A stretch of DNA of 64,000 nucleotides. Origin: Alicyclobacillus sp. SP_1. Its GTDB lineage: Bacteria; Bacillota; Bacilli; Alicyclobacillales; Alicyclobacillaceae. The notes below the pieces were generated by a model. That model did no database searches and was not told where the DNA came from. It was given only the letters and a program-made list of their open reading frames with translations. The stretch covers positions 1 to 64,000 of the forward strand of contig NZ_JAMCCX010000061.1 in the NCBI RefSeq assembly GCF_024706985.1, written 5' to 3'. The position numbers and the translations under genes were made by a program. Below, one piece after another: positions 45,400 through 54,248 of this stretch (position 1 is its first letter; the number at the start of each line of letters is the position of its first letter).

Positions 45400-45984
45400 A
45401 TGACGTTGGATCAGGAGTTGCGCAAAGAACTACGAGGCATCCAATCTGCATTGAGGATGGAGCTTGGCGAAGAAATTCACTCTCTACAGAGCCAGTTGAC
45501 ACAGATGCAACAGACACTCGGACAATTGAACACTCCGTCACAGGGTGCATCGAGCGGGTCATCCGTGTCGACCACGGGCACTGGTACGACGGGTAGTGGT
45601 GGACTTACCAACCAGGTGGGTTCCGGCTCTAACTCTGCGGGGCACGGTGGTGCCAACGCGCAGTCCAGTGCTTCATCCCAACAAAATCAGGGTCAGCAGC
45701 AGTTGATGCAGCAGATGCAACAATTTCAGCAACAGGCGGCGCAGCAGCAACAGCAGTCGCAGCAAAAACTCCAACAGTCTATCCAACAGGCCATGCAACA
45801 ATTGAATCAGGCTCAGCAGCTGTTGCAAACCAATCAGGTGCTCGGACAGATGAATCAACTGATAAACCAGTCTCAGCAACAGCTTCAACAGATGCCGTCC
45901 AATTCCGGTCAAGGTCAAGGCCAATCCACGTCTTCGAATTCAAATCAAGGACAAGGATTTTCGCAAAATCAACCCTTGCAGTAA
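45400..45984 (+). CDS. Gln-rich low-complexity protein with N-terminal coiled coil
   Basis: 194 residues and no recognised family. Residues 1-48 form a coiled coil (LRKELRGIQSALRMELGEEIHSL). A Gly/Ser/Thr-rich linker follows, then about 90 residues that are largely Gln with Met, Leu and Ala (QQLMQQMQQFQQQ and similar), and a Gly/Gln/Ser/Asn tail. There is no signal peptide. ATG 45400 is very close (2-3 bases) to GAAGGGG, while TTG 45406 is 8 bases away and may be the real start. Neighbouring GerPF-like genes make a spore coat or crust role conceivable, but this is only context. Confidence 0.6.
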   Translation: MTLDQELRKELRGIQSALRMELGEEIHSLQSQLTQMQQTLGQLNTPSQGASSGSSVSTTGTGTTGSGGLTNQVGSGSNSAGHGGANAQSSASSQQNQGQQQLMQQMQQFQQQAAQQQQQSQQKLQQSIQQAMQQLNQAQQLLQTNQVLGQMNQLINQSQQQLQQMPSNSGQGQGQSTSSNSNQGQGFSQNQPLQ

Positions 45985-46094
45985 TCAGATAGACGGTTGC
46001 TGCCACGGAGTTCAACCTTAGAATCGAAATATGTCACGAGTTGGCGGGAGAGGGAAGCAGTGCGACAGGCTCTCGCACAATACCTCATCAGATG

Positions 46095-46136
46095 CAGGGT
46101 GTGGATTTGCTAAGCGAATCCACACCCTGTTTTTTG
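46095..46136 (+). terminator. Strong terminator after the Gln-rich gene
   Basis: CAGGGTGTGGATT and AATCCACACCCTG form a perfect 13-bp stem with a 9-base loop and a run of T. Confidence 0.88.
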
Positions 46137-46314
46137 TAGGGCAAAAATGACCGTGACCAGTGTGGACGGTGTTGCATTTGTTGACGTGTAAGGCCTGCTG
46201 ATGGTCGATGGACTGGACTCTGCGATGGCAGCACCGATGTCCAGTCTATGCACTTTGGCTCAGCGTCGGTCAATTCTGTGACGAAGGGACCATGGGAAGC
46301 TGGGAGGTTGGGCA

Positions 46315-47511
46315 ATGAAAGCGTTGGTTTTGGCTGGCGGAACGGGGTCCCGTTTGAGGCCACTCACTCATACGTCAGCAAAGCAGCTCATTCCGGTAGG
46401 CAATAAGCCAATTTTGTTTTATGCTCTGGAATCTATCGCTGAGGCAGGGATAGTCGACGTTGTGGTGGTCGTCGGTGATACCGCGGATGAAGTGATGACT
46501 GCTGTTGGGGACGGAGTCGACTTCGGCATTCGCGTCACCTATCTTCGTCAGGAGCAGCCCTTGGGTCTGGCACACGCGGTTCAAATGGCTGAGGAGTATT
46601 TGGGGAAAGACGATTTTTTGATGTTTCTTGGGGACAATTTACTGCGAGACGGAGTTGGAGAATTCGTTCGAGATTTTAGCACACAAGTCGATGCTGCAGG
46701 GGTCATGAAGGCTGGGCATTCGCGACCACTGTCGGCCTCCATTTTACTGAGTCGCGTCGAGGAGCCTCAGTACTTTGGTGTGGCCGAACTGGAGAACGGG
46801 CGTGTGGCTCGTCTTGTTGAAAAACCAGCGCAACCCCGTAGTCATTTTGCATTGGTCGGAGCGTACTTGTTTCGACCAGCCATCTTTGCGGCGGTACGCG
46901 CAATTCAACCTTCGCTTCGCGGAGAGTTAGAAATAACCGATGCCATTCAATGGTTGTTAGACCATGGTCACGACGTTGCGTGGCGTGAAGTTTCCGGCTG
47001 GTGGAAAGACACGGGAAAGCCGGAGGACGTTCTGGATGCGAATCGGCTCGTTTTGGACGGCATGGTCAGCGGAAGGTCCGGTGCAATGCCGGATAGAGGG
47101 CATGCAGAGAATCTGGCCATAGGTGCGGGAGGCATCTCGCCGAAGTCCCCATCGCAACCGATGCGAGATGCCGAGCGCAGACCTTCCTTGGCGTCATCCC
47201 GTGTCTTTGGCAGAGCGTTCGTGCACCCTACGGCACAACTTATCCGAAGCGTCATCCGTGGCCCCGTGGTCATTGGAGAAGGTGCGCGGATTGAGGACGC
47301 CTACGTTGGACCCTATACGTCCATTCAGGGTGGTGTCACGGTGCGGCGCACTGAAATTGAAAATAGCATTGTACTCGCGGGGAGCATTGTGGAAGACATC
47401 AGCCGTTTGGACGGTTGTCTGATTGGCAAGCGGGCCAAGATAACGGCGGCATCCGCAAGACCCAAAGGAATGCGTCTCATCGTGGGAGACGATAGTCGCT
47501 GTGAACTTTGA
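46315..47511 (+). CDS. rmlA: Glucose-1-phosphate thymidylyltransferase, long form (second copy)
   Basis: 398-residue paralogue of the rmlA at 15320, with the same N-terminus (LAGGTGSRLRPLTHTSAKQLIPVG), FLGDNLLRDGVGEFV, RLVEKP and GWWKDTGKPEDVLDANR, and the C-terminal left-handed beta-helix. It carries two inserts relative to the first copy: about 13 residues before SILLSRVEEP, and about 40 residues rich in Gly, Pro and Arg between the catalytic and beta-helix parts. GGGAGG lies 7 bases before ATG 46315. It is followed by GerPF-like genes, so a spore-surface glycan role (compare the B. subtilis sps/rml genes) is a reasonable guess. Confidence 0.85.
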   Translation: MKALVLAGGTGSRLRPLTHTSAKQLIPVGNKPILFYALESIAEAGIVDVVVVVGDTADEVMTAVGDGVDFGIRVTYLRQEQPLGLAHAVQMAEEYLGKDDFLMFLGDNLLRDGVGEFVRDFSTQVDAAGVMKAGHSRPLSASILLSRVEEPQYFGVAELENGRVARLVEKPAQPRSHFALVGAYLFRPAIFAAVRAIQPSLRGELEITDAIQWLLDHGHDVAWREVSGWWKDTGKPEDVLDANRLVLDGMVSGRSGAMPDRGHAENLAIGAGGISPKSPSQPMRDAERRPSLASSRVFGRAFVHPTAQLIRSVIRGPVVIGEGARIEDAYVGPYTSIQGGVTVRRTEIENSIVLAGSIVEDISRLDGCLIGKRAKITAASARPKGMRLIVGDDSRCEL

Positions 47512-47690
47512 TAGAAGTTGGTTCACGGGCGCTTAGACGGTCGAGGACTAAGACAAGACGGTGGAAACATACCTTCTGGCGAGACCATCATTTCTTCGGA
47601 GGAGGGGTCTCTCGCCACTCTGCGGGTGGTCGCTCGTGTCGCAGTGGGAGTGGCCCTGCCGATGTCTGGTCGGAAAGGATGGATGATTCC

Positions 47691-47939
47691 GTGCCGTGCT
47701 TCATCACATTTCGCACCATCAACATCAACGCACCGTCCCAAAACGCGGGTGCCTTTGTTGGAGAGGTGACCATTCCTGGATGGGATGCGAATAGTAAGTC
47801 GAACTACGGCCATGCTGCCATTCACGGATTCTCTAACTTTGAAGCCGCGACCGTCAATGTGACGATGGACGGGCAAGAATTTGTAGACAGCGCCATTGCG
47901 GACAGCGACTTCAAACCGGTTTGGGGCAAGAATCTATGA
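47691..47939 (+). CDS. GerPF-like (spore germination protein P family) small protein, copy 1
   Basis: 82 residues when started at GTG 47691. This start is chosen because residues 1-25 then align without a gap to the paralogues at 48482 and 48849, and all three have exactly 82 residues; an ATG at 47679 would add four. The pattern is P..I...(I/V)N(I/V)(N)xPxQNxGxFxGE, then GWDANSKSNYGHA, and FVDSAIADSDFKP. GerPA/GerPF proteins sit in the spore coat and affect passage of germinants (family knowledge). Membership is inferred from length, the NxG and W/DxxxK patterns and tandem organisation. Confidence 0.6.
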   Translation: MPCFITFRTININAPSQNAGAFVGEVTIPGWDANSKSNYGHAAIHGFSNFEAATVNVTMDGQEFVDSAIADSDFKPVWGKNL

Positions 47940-48439
47940 GCGACACCATTTTGAAGAGGCCGATTTATGTCTATGTTGGATCCATCTCTGACAACTCAGG
48001 GGTCTACATTTCCGAAAAAAACGTGGTGATGGGAGTGAGCAGTCACTCCAAATCCAACAGCGGCTTTGGTTCGATTGAGTCCAAAAACTTGGTTCACGGG
48101 AATGTCAGCATCGTCTACGATGGCGACTGGATTGACACGCCGATTGACGACAGAGACGTGAAAATATACCAAGAGGTTTACCAAACACCTGCGCCAAAGA
48201 TTTCTCAGGTGGCATTTGACAGCATTAACGTGGCGACCATTTCTCAAAATTCCGGGGTGTTTGTGGGAGACGTTGCGATTACGGGAATAGACGGTCACTC
48301 GAAAGAGAACAGTGCCCAGGGAAGCACGGATGGTCATCAGAATATTGAGATGAAGAATTTTAATTACGTGTACGATCCCGATTTCATAGACACGCCCATT
48401 CAAGATGGGGACGTGAAACTGTCGATGCGCCGCTCCTAA
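47936..48439 (+). CDS. Two-domain GerPF-like protein, copies 2 and 3
   Basis: 167 residues containing the same domain twice in tandem: residues about 8-75 (YVGSISDNSGVYISEKNV, SSHSKSNSGFGS, WIDTPIDDRDVK) and about 92-165 (FDSINVATISQNSGVFVGD, GHSKENSAQGS, FIDTPIQDGDVK). The ATG overlaps the stop of the previous gene by 4 bases. The conserved DTPIxDxDVK end differs from the single-domain copies, which end in DQDFKP. A tandem fusion of this domain is unusual. Confidence 0.6.
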   Translation: MSDTILKRPIYVYVGSISDNSGVYISEKNVVMGVSSHSKSNSGFGSIESKNLVHGNVSIVYDGDWIDTPIDDRDVKIYQEVYQTPAPKISQVAFDSINVATISQNSGVFVGDVAITGIDGHSKENSAQGSTDGHQNIEMKNFNYVYDPDFIDTPIQDGDVKLSMRRS

Positions 48440-48481
48440 AGCCGCGTTTGCGATGGGGTTTCAGTGGAATGGGGGAATTTC

Positions 48482-48730
48482 GTGCCAACAGTCATTTGTA
48501 TTGGTGCCGTCAATGTCAATAGCCCTCAACAAAATTGCGGAGTTTTTATCGGCGAAATCAACTGCGGGGGGTGGGACGCGAACGAAAAACAAAATCTGGG
48601 GCATGGAGCGTTATACGGCTTTTTCAACACCGTACTTTATCAACAATCCTATGTGTGGGACAATATGGAGATTTTTGACTCGTGGATCAATGATCAAGAT
48701 TTTAAGCCGATGATGGGTGTCAACGTATAG
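48482..48730 (+). CDS. GerPF-like small protein, copy 4
   Basis: 82 residues from GTG 48482, 5 bases after GGGGGA; the frame is open to an ATG at 48464, but the GTG matches the N-termini of the paralogues. Pattern: PTVICIGAVNVNSPQQNCGVF, GWDANEKQNLGHGALYG, INDQDFKP. Hydrophilic, no signal peptide. It follows the two-domain gene by 42 bases. Confidence 0.6.
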   Translation: MPTVICIGAVNVNSPQQNCGVFIGEINCGGWDANEKQNLGHGALYGFFNTVLYQQSYVWDNMEIFDSWINDQDFKPMMGVNV

Positions 48731-48848
48731 GACGAAGCGATGAGAAGCGGCCCGTGGTGCAATCGGTCACCCCACTCGGGCGTATCCGGCACACCAGAAC
48801 AATCCTTCAGCGAATACAATAGGCCATTCACAGTGAGGAGGGATTCCA

Positions 48849-49097
48849 ATTCCTGTATTTGCGATGATTGGAGCAATCAATGCGAGTACGCCGCAGCAGA
48901 ATTCACTCGGAGTAGTCGTCGGGCAATTCAATTCCAGCGGATGGGATGCGAATATGAAGTACAATGCAGCGAATGCCGGAAACTACGGCGTATTCAACGT
49001 GGACATTACGGGCAGTTGGCTTGCGGATGGACTGGAATATTTTGATGGAGTCATCAATGACCAAGACTTCAAGCCTGCCGCAGACGCAAACATCTAA
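48849..49097 (+). CDS. GerPF-like small protein, copy 5, probable ATT start
   Basis: The first canonical start is ATG 48864 (MIGAINASTPQQN), but that would remove five residues conserved in position among the paralogues and leave GGAGG 22 bases away. Starting at ATT 48849 gives GGAGG with a 7-base spacer, a Pro at residue 2 as in the other copies, and exactly 82 residues. Pattern: INASTPQQNSLGVVVGQFNSSG, GWDANMKYNAA, INDQDFKP. ATT starts are rare (infC is the known case). Confidence 0.55.
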   Translation: MPVFAMIGAINASTPQQNSLGVVVGQFNSSGWDANMKYNAANAGNYGVFNVDITGSWLADGLEYFDGVINDQDFKPAADANI

Positions 49098-49220
49098 CGG
49101 CCACAGAACAAAGTGGCAAGGGCTACAAAGGAAGCGTCATGGCCTTCCTCGGTGCCTTCCTTATTCGTAATTTGCAATGGCGACCATATCATGCTCGAAT
49201 GGCATGCAGCTAAAAGACTG

Positions 49221-49253
49221 CGAAGCGAGAGCCTCCTCGGGCTACTCGCTTCG
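49221..49253 (-). terminator. Strong hairpin downstream of the amidotransferase-like gene
   Basis: CGAAGCGAG plus AGCC pair with GGCT plus CTCGCTTCG around a short loop. On the minus strand a weak T-rich stretch (CAGTCTTTTA) follows, so it may end the minus transcript. Confidence 0.45.
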
Positions 49254-49296
49254 ACAGGCTTACTCTTACCTCTTCGCTCCAGTTTTGCCAGGTGAC

Positions 49297-50040
49297 CTAG
49301 GCCAAGACTCGCTTGGTGCTGGCCTCGACGAGACCACGAAACAGGCCAACGAACTCCGGCTGGGTTCTCCACAAGTTCTCCGGATGACATTGGATGGCGA
49401 CAACAAATTCGTCGTCTCCCGGCATCTCCGCCCCCTCGATTAAGCCCTCTTCATCCCATGCCACAGGCACCAGGCCGTCGGCGAGGACTTTGACCGCCTG
49501 ATGGTGGAAAGAGTTTGTTCGCACTTCCGTTGCCCCCAGCAAGCTCGCCATTCGACTCCCCGGCTCAACTCGAACGCTGTGCGAAGCGTGTGCTCTTGGT
49601 GCCTGCTGAGAGTGTTGAATTTTACCGCGCCATTCCCTTGGCAGGTCTTGATACAAGGTACCGCCGAGCGCTGCATTCAACACCTGCATGCCACGACAAA
49701 TGCCGAGTATGGGTTTGTTTTGCGCGCGCATGGCTCGAATCAGTTCTAGCTCCAGCCAGTCACGATGCGGCATGACATTCCCCAGGCCGAGACGAGGTTG
49801 GTCGTTGTACAAAGCGGGATCGACATCTTCCCCACCGCTCAATAACAGTCCATCGACCCGCTCCGCAATCGCGTGCACGGTGGCTGCATCCTCGAGAAAA
49901 GGTATGACCAACGGGAGCCCGCCAGCATGCTCCACACCATGGGCGTAGTCGTCCGTCAGCGAGACGGTCAAAAGTTGTGGTCCCGGCAATTTCATGTCTA
50001 GAAGCCTGCGAGTTCCAGTGATAGCGATGAGTGGTTTCAA
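49297..50040 (-). CDS. Class I glutamine amidotransferase-like peptidase C26 (gamma-glutamyl-GABA hydrolase family)
   Basis: 247 residues. The nucleophile elbow GICRGMQVLNAALGG carries the catalytic Cys, and FVVAIQCHPENLW carries the His-x-Glu pair; GLLLSGGEDVDPALY forms the oxyanion region. PuuD-like members hydrolyse gamma-glutamyl compounds. AAGGAG directly abuts ATG 50049 (no spacer), but is 9 bases from a TTG at 50040, so TTG is the likely start. It is transcribed divergently from the TasA-like gene. Confidence 0.82.
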   Translation of the reverse strand: MKPLIAITGTRRLLDMKLPGPQLLTVSLTDDYAHGVEHAGGLPLVIPFLEDAATVHAIAERVDGLLLSGGEDVDPALYNDQPRLGLGNVMPHRDWLELELIRAMRAQNKPILGICRGMQVLNAALGGTLYQDLPREWRGKIQHSQQAPRAHASHSVRVEPGSRMASLLGATEVRTNSFHHQAVKVLADGLVPVAWDEEGLIEGAEMPGDDEFVVAIQCHPENLWRTQPEFVGLFRGLVEASTKRVLA

Positions 50041-50344
50041 TGTATCCATCTCCTTCGCGAGCGCGAATGTAGGTCTTCCGTTGTTGGGTCGATCCCGCTG
50101 TCCTCGCACGCACTCTGCCTTCTTTGCAAAGGTGCGCGACAGAGGTGAGAGCCATGCGGAATACGGCTCGACGTCTTCCACAATAACGCGAACTGCGAGC
50201 AGAAGCAAAGACTGCTTGCCCTTTCAGCACCTGGCTGTCGACCTTGCGGCCTAGGGAAGAGTTGTGGCAAGGCGCAGGCGTATTGCTACTGTCTGGGCAG
50301 TTCGGAGAATGCATGCAAGGATCTGTTCATTAAAAAGTACACTA

Positions 50345-50374
50345 TTGACCATTCTTTTATATTTGTTCTATTAT
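50345..50374 (+). promoter_or_regulatory. Promoter of the TasA-like gene
   Basis: TTGACC, 18-bp spacer, TATTAT (50369-50374). It lies in the gap 50041-50520, which has no other supported gene; the leader is about 140 bases. Confidence 0.6.
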
Positions 50375-50383
50375 AAGAACAAA
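50362..50383. promoter_or_regulatory. Inverted repeat over the -10 element, SinR-box-like
   Basis: TTTGTTCT-ATTATA-AGAACAAA is a perfect 8+6+8 dyad that covers the -10 hexamer. Each arm holds GTTCTxx close to the SinR box GTTCTYT (6 of 7 each strand). Identity of the regulator is inference. Confidence 0.55.
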
Positions 50384-50520
50384 GAGCTGAGTAGTAGACG
50401 AGATATAGAAATCGAGATCTTCCGTGAAGTGCAGACGATAGTTCGCTCCATTGGGAGCGCTGCTCTGCGGACTTGTTCTCGAAGCGAATTCAAAATCTCA
50501 AGACTCATGGAGGGGTAAAG

Positions 50521-52308
50521 GTGAAGGTAACGTCAAAGTTAGGTATGGCAGGAATGACAGCGATGGCTGGCATTGCCATGATGGGCGCAGGGAGCTTTGC
50601 GCTGTTCACAGCGCACGCAGCGTCAAAGACGCAGTCGTTTGCGTCGGGTGTGGTCGATATTGCGATAAATCACCCAGGGTTTGCGACTTTTTCGGACAAT
50701 CATCCCATTGAGTATTACAACATGGTACCAGGGGATTACGCCACCGGATCGGCCGTTATTCGCAACACCGGAACGGTCAATGAAATTATTGACGTCGATA
50801 CCATGGCGAAGGGCCCAATTTTCTTGAACGATGGATTGAATAACGGGACCTTTCAGCAGGCGCATGGGTCGTCCAGTGCGGCTTTGGAGAAGCTTTCTCC
50901 AGTCGCTTCGACTGCGACCAGTACTTATAGCGGCTACTGGCATCCTGACCTGATGACCGCCTCAAAAGCTCATGACGGAGACGGGTGGCTGTCTTACGAC
51001 TATGCAGCGACAGGAAACAATGTGAAGTATGAAACAGACAATCACCCAGCCTTTTACAACGTAAACTATGCCATCTACTCAAGCCAGTCGCAGCCCGTTG
51101 TAACGGAGGATGCGAACGGCGAGCTGACCATTACGGGCGGGGTTGCGCCAACGCATGTCGTACCGAATACGCCTGCGGTTACGTTTAGTTATTACCAAGA
51201 TGCGACGTATGGAGCTTCTGGTCATCCGAGTGGTAAATCGACCACAACGTGGAGCGGAGGGACGCTCGGGGCCTATGCGCCAGGCACTTCGACATTGTGG
51301 AATGCTGGAACGAATACGCCCGGTATTGACGTGAACGGAAACTCAAAAATCAAAGGTATTGTCCTTGCACCCGGCCAGTACTTGGTGGTGACCTACAGCG
51401 GACAGCTGCCACTCAAGGCCAGCAATGATTACCAAGATGCGTGGGGGAAACTGCAAGTTTCCTTTGATGCCGCACAGTATGAAAACAATCACGGTGGTCA
51501 CGAAAGTCCCGTGGATATCAACAGTCCGAACAACAATTTACCAACTCCAACGCCGCCTCCGGCTACCACGCCGAAGTTGACGTTCACTAGTGCCGTTCCG
51601 CAAGGTGGGTATCAGCAGGGGAAATCGTATGAAATTCAGGGAATTTTGACCGATGCAGGCCAGGGAGTCGGTGGTCAGCAGATTCATATCGATGCGTCGG
51701 TAGGAAGTCCGACTTCGTCTCAAGTGACGTCCAATCCCAATGGGGATTTTCAGTTCCTGTGGACGGCACCCGATACGTCGGGGAATGTGACCTTTACCGC
51801 TTCCGGAGATGGCGCGACGGGTACGCTTGCCGGTGCCATAGCGCATGTGAACCAGCCTACCGTGTCGGGAGTATACTTCTTTAACAACGAGAATGATCCG
51901 ACCATCCTCGTCCTCGGTAGTGGGTTTGGGACCCACGCTCTCTACAGCGGTGACGGATATCATCTTGGGTTTCAAGATTTGCCGTCTTACTGGAACGAAT
52001 CGGGTTACGGTTGGATGATGGGGGATTCAAATAACGGTAAAATTGACTACGACCGGAATGATTTGCCAAATTACATTGGCGTAAACGTCGAAAAATGGAC
52101 CAATACCGTGGTGGAGTTTACTCCGTCCACCTCGGTGAAAGATACGTCGCCATTGTATGGCTCTGGAGAATTCTTCATCCAGCCGGGAAGCCCGTATCAC
52201 CTAGGGATAGAAAATCCTCAGTCTACTCAATACCATATTTTCACGGGGAATGTAACGTATCTGCCGCTTTCCGATCTTGATAACTACTTGCCGGGCGGCC
52301 AGAACTAG
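50521..52308 (+). CDS. TasA/camelysin-like secreted protein with C-terminal Ig-like domains
   Basis: 595 residues from GTG 50521, 5 bases after GGAGGGG. Residues 1-32 are a signal peptide ending near TAHAAS. The N-terminal half has the TasA/CalY (M73) pattern: SFASGVVDI, FSDNHPIEYYNMVPGDYATGSAVIRNTGTVNEIIDV, and later VLAPGQYLVVTYSGQLPL. A Pro/Thr linker (PTPTPPPATTP) leads to an Ig-like/bacterial adhesin type repeat (GQGVGGQQIHIDAS, TSNPNGDFQFLWTAP, GNVTFTASG) and a last domain of about 140 residues rich in Tyr and Asn. TasA forms biofilm fibres; the added domains are unlike the short Bacillus proteins. No sipW-like signal peptidase gene is adjacent. Confidence 0.72.
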   Translation: MKVTSKLGMAGMTAMAGIAMMGAGSFALFTAHAASKTQSFASGVVDIAINHPGFATFSDNHPIEYYNMVPGDYATGSAVIRNTGTVNEIIDVDTMAKGPIFLNDGLNNGTFQQAHGSSSAALEKLSPVASTATSTYSGYWHPDLMTASKAHDGDGWLSYDYAATGNNVKYETDNHPAFYNVNYAIYSSQSQPVVTEDANGELTITGGVAPTHVVPNTPAVTFSYYQDATYGASGHPSGKSTTTWSGGTLGAYAPGTSTLWNAGTNTPGIDVNGNSKIKGIVLAPGQYLVVTYSGQLPLKASNDYQDAWGKLQVSFDAAQYENNHGGHESPVDINSPNNNLPTPTPPPATTPKLTFTSAVPQGGYQQGKSYEIQGILTDAGQGVGGQQIHIDASVGSPTSSQVTSNPNGDFQFLWTAPDTSGNVTFTASGDGATGTLAGAIAHVNQPTVSGVYFFNNENDPTILVLGSGFGTHALYSGDGYHLGFQDLPSYWNESGYGWMMGDSNNGKIDYDRNDLPNYIGVNVEKWTNTVVEFTPSTSVKDTSPLYGSGEFFIQPGSPYHLGIENPQSTQYHIFTGNVTYLPLSDLDNYLPGGQN

Positions 52309-52383
52309 GCCTAGTGTTCTGCGCTTGATTGGCATCGTTTAGAGTGTCAACGTTGCCTCTCGAAAAGAAGGAGAGCTGCACGA

Positions 52384-52424
52384 AAAAGGAGCAAGTGCCA
52401 GTTATCTTGGCACTTGCTCCTTTT
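52384..52424. terminator. Bidirectional terminator between convergent genes
   Basis: AAAAGGAGCAAGTGCCA and TGGCACTTGCTCCTTTT form a perfect 17-bp stem with a 7-base loop. Confidence 0.88.
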
Positions 52425-52472
52425 GTCGAGCGTCCTTGAAGTCATCCGGCAGACCGTTCCTGCTTCCGGCTA

Positions 52473-54125
52473 TTACGCCTTTTGGAGCGTCAGCATTAGA
52501 GAACTGCCGTTCCACTGCAAATTGATGTGCAAGTCAGCCATGACTTGTTGGAGTTGGTTAAAAGCTACGTAAGTGGTGTTCTTACCACTGTACCAATCGG
52601 TTGCGACCAGCTTGGGAACGGAGGCGACCGTCTTTCCATTCACCTGGACCATCGCCATCGAACTGCCAGTGGACATCGGCATATTGCTGCTCGACGCCAT
52701 CGTCATGTTGCCCGGAATGGTCAAATTGAGCGCCATGCCGTTCCACATGCTGTGGATGCCCAGTTGTTTGAGAGCCTGCTGGATGTAATACAGCGGAACC
52801 ACGGATTTCATTTGATGGGTCAGACTATCCGTCGCCGTCCAGTAGGGAAATCCTGAGATAGGCAAGCCGCCCGCGTACAAAAAACCACCTGTCTTCTTCT
52901 GCCAAGCGCCATAGGTTGGCTGGTAGCTGAGTTCGTTCACCGTGTTCGTGTTGTCGTCCGTGTAGTACACCACCAGGTTTCCAGCCGAGTCGGTTGTCGC
53001 CGTCACGCCAAACAGGGCAGAACCCGCGCCAGTCTTCGGATTGACGGGGGTCTTATCGAGCACTACCTGCCCCACCACATGGGCTGACGGCTTGTTTCCA
53101 GACCAGTCGACGCGAAGTTGCACGAGATGATTGTTCCCCTGGTTGACCACTAGGAGGTTGCCGTTGACCGGATCGACCGTCAATCCTGCGGGCTGTTTCA
53201 GAGCCCCCCCTTGATAGACCAGTTGACCTTTACCTTGGTTCGGCGTATTGGCTCCGTACCACTGATAAGCGTAAATGGCATTGTCCGCCGTATCCGCCAC
53301 GTACAGTGTGTGCGACATAGCGTCCCACGCCATGCCCTGCGGGCCTTGGATGTTGTTGGCGTTGGTACCCATGGTCGGCAGTCCGCTACCAATGACGAGG
53401 AATTTGGTCGTTGTGTCAAAATGCGGCGGGGAGAATCCGTACATCGCAGCTACCGTGCCGTTTTCGGCCCCTGTGACGAAGAAAGTGGGTGGAACTTTGA
53501 CCCCGCTCGACGTGGCGTACGGCGCAGCAAATGCCTGCCCCCAGGGGCCCTTGACGGCGCTGTTGACAATCGTTCCGGCCGACCCAAACGAGGCTCCGTT
53601 TGGCTTGGTAACCTGCACGTTTCCATCGGTGCCGTCCTTGCCAAAGTTGGCAATCCAGAGTGGTCCGAGGGGCGAGAAGGCCATTGCAGCGGGTCCCATA
53701 GCTGTCGTTGTGAAAGGCACCGGTTTGCCATTGACAATGCGAACAATGGTCGATCCCGCTCCATTCACCCCGGCCTTGTTCGAAAAGTCGGAGACGAACA
53801 CTTGTCCGAAGAACTTGGAACCTTTGACCATGTTCACCGTCACCGCATACGGATTGTTGTCTCCGTTGGCAGACACCGTACTCGAGAGGACTTTGTTCAC
53901 GTTCAAGTTGGCTATGTCCCCAACCGGGTGCAGGGCCATCATCGCCATCGAATGAGCAGACATCCCCGAGGCAGTCGACGTGCTGCTGGATTGACTTGTC
54001 GAAGCAGTTCCGCTGTTTTGCATACTGCTACCGGAGTTCGTCGACGCTAGTGCGACTTGTGTGCTGATGCCAGCCACAGATGCGGCGGCGACGGCGATGG
54101 ACGTCCATTTGCGTGCTCTACTCAA
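52473..54125 (-). CDS. Secreted NHL/beta-propeller protein with C-terminal paired WNG domain
   Basis: About 550 residues. An N-terminal signal peptide (SIAVAAASVAGISTQVALAS) is followed by a Ser/Thr/Met-rich linker, then a six-bladed propeller-like region with NHL-type strands (GPAAMAFSPLGPLWIANFG, GPQGMAWDAMSHTLYVADTADNAIYAY, QPAGLTVDPVNGNLLVVNQGNNHLVQL). The C-terminus has two motifs of the copper-amine-oxidase-N-like type: VPLYYIQQALKQLGIHSMWNG and FNQLQQVMADLHINLQWNG. TTG 54125 is about 8 bases after GGGAG; GTG 54134 is an alternative. One of four such proteins in the window. Function unknown; surface location likely. Confidence 0.72.
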   Translation of the reverse strand: MSRARKWTSIAVAAASVAGISTQVALASTNSGSSMQNSGTASTSQSSSTSTASGMSAHSMAMMALHPVGDIANLNVNKVLSSTVSANGDNNPYAVTVNMVKGSKFFGQVFVSDFSNKAGVNGAGSTIVRIVNGKPVPFTTTAMGPAAMAFSPLGPLWIANFGKDGTDGNVQVTKPNGASFGSAGTIVNSAVKGPWGQAFAAPYATSSGVKVPPTFFVTGAENGTVAAMYGFSPPHFDTTTKFLVIGSGLPTMGTNANNIQGPQGMAWDAMSHTLYVADTADNAIYAYQWYGANTPNQGKGQLVYQGGALKQPAGLTVDPVNGNLLVVNQGNNHLVQLRVDWSGNKPSAHVVGQVVLDKTPVNPKTGAGSALFGVTATTDSAGNLVVYYTDDNTNTVNELSYQPTYGAWQKKTGGFLYAGGLPISGFPYWTATDSLTHQMKSVVPLYYIQQALKQLGIHSMWNGMALNLTIPGNMTMASSSNMPMSTGSSMAMVQVNGKTVASVPKLVATDWYSGKNTTYVAFNQLQQVMADLHINLQWNGSSLMLTLQKA

Positions 54126-54248
54126 CCCAACCACTCCCGAGATATGTTGTTTTCTCTATCACTCTAGAAAACGCACTAAGTGGGCAGACGGTTTTCGGAG
54201 TTTCCAAAGCGTGCGTCGCGGCTGTTATGGGGAACATGGGCTTGCTCG

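Noticed and set aside
47512-47690. Sigma-K promoter for the GerPF-like genes
   Set aside because: A CATACCTTC element resembles the -10, but no -35 AC at correct spacing gave a convincing match.
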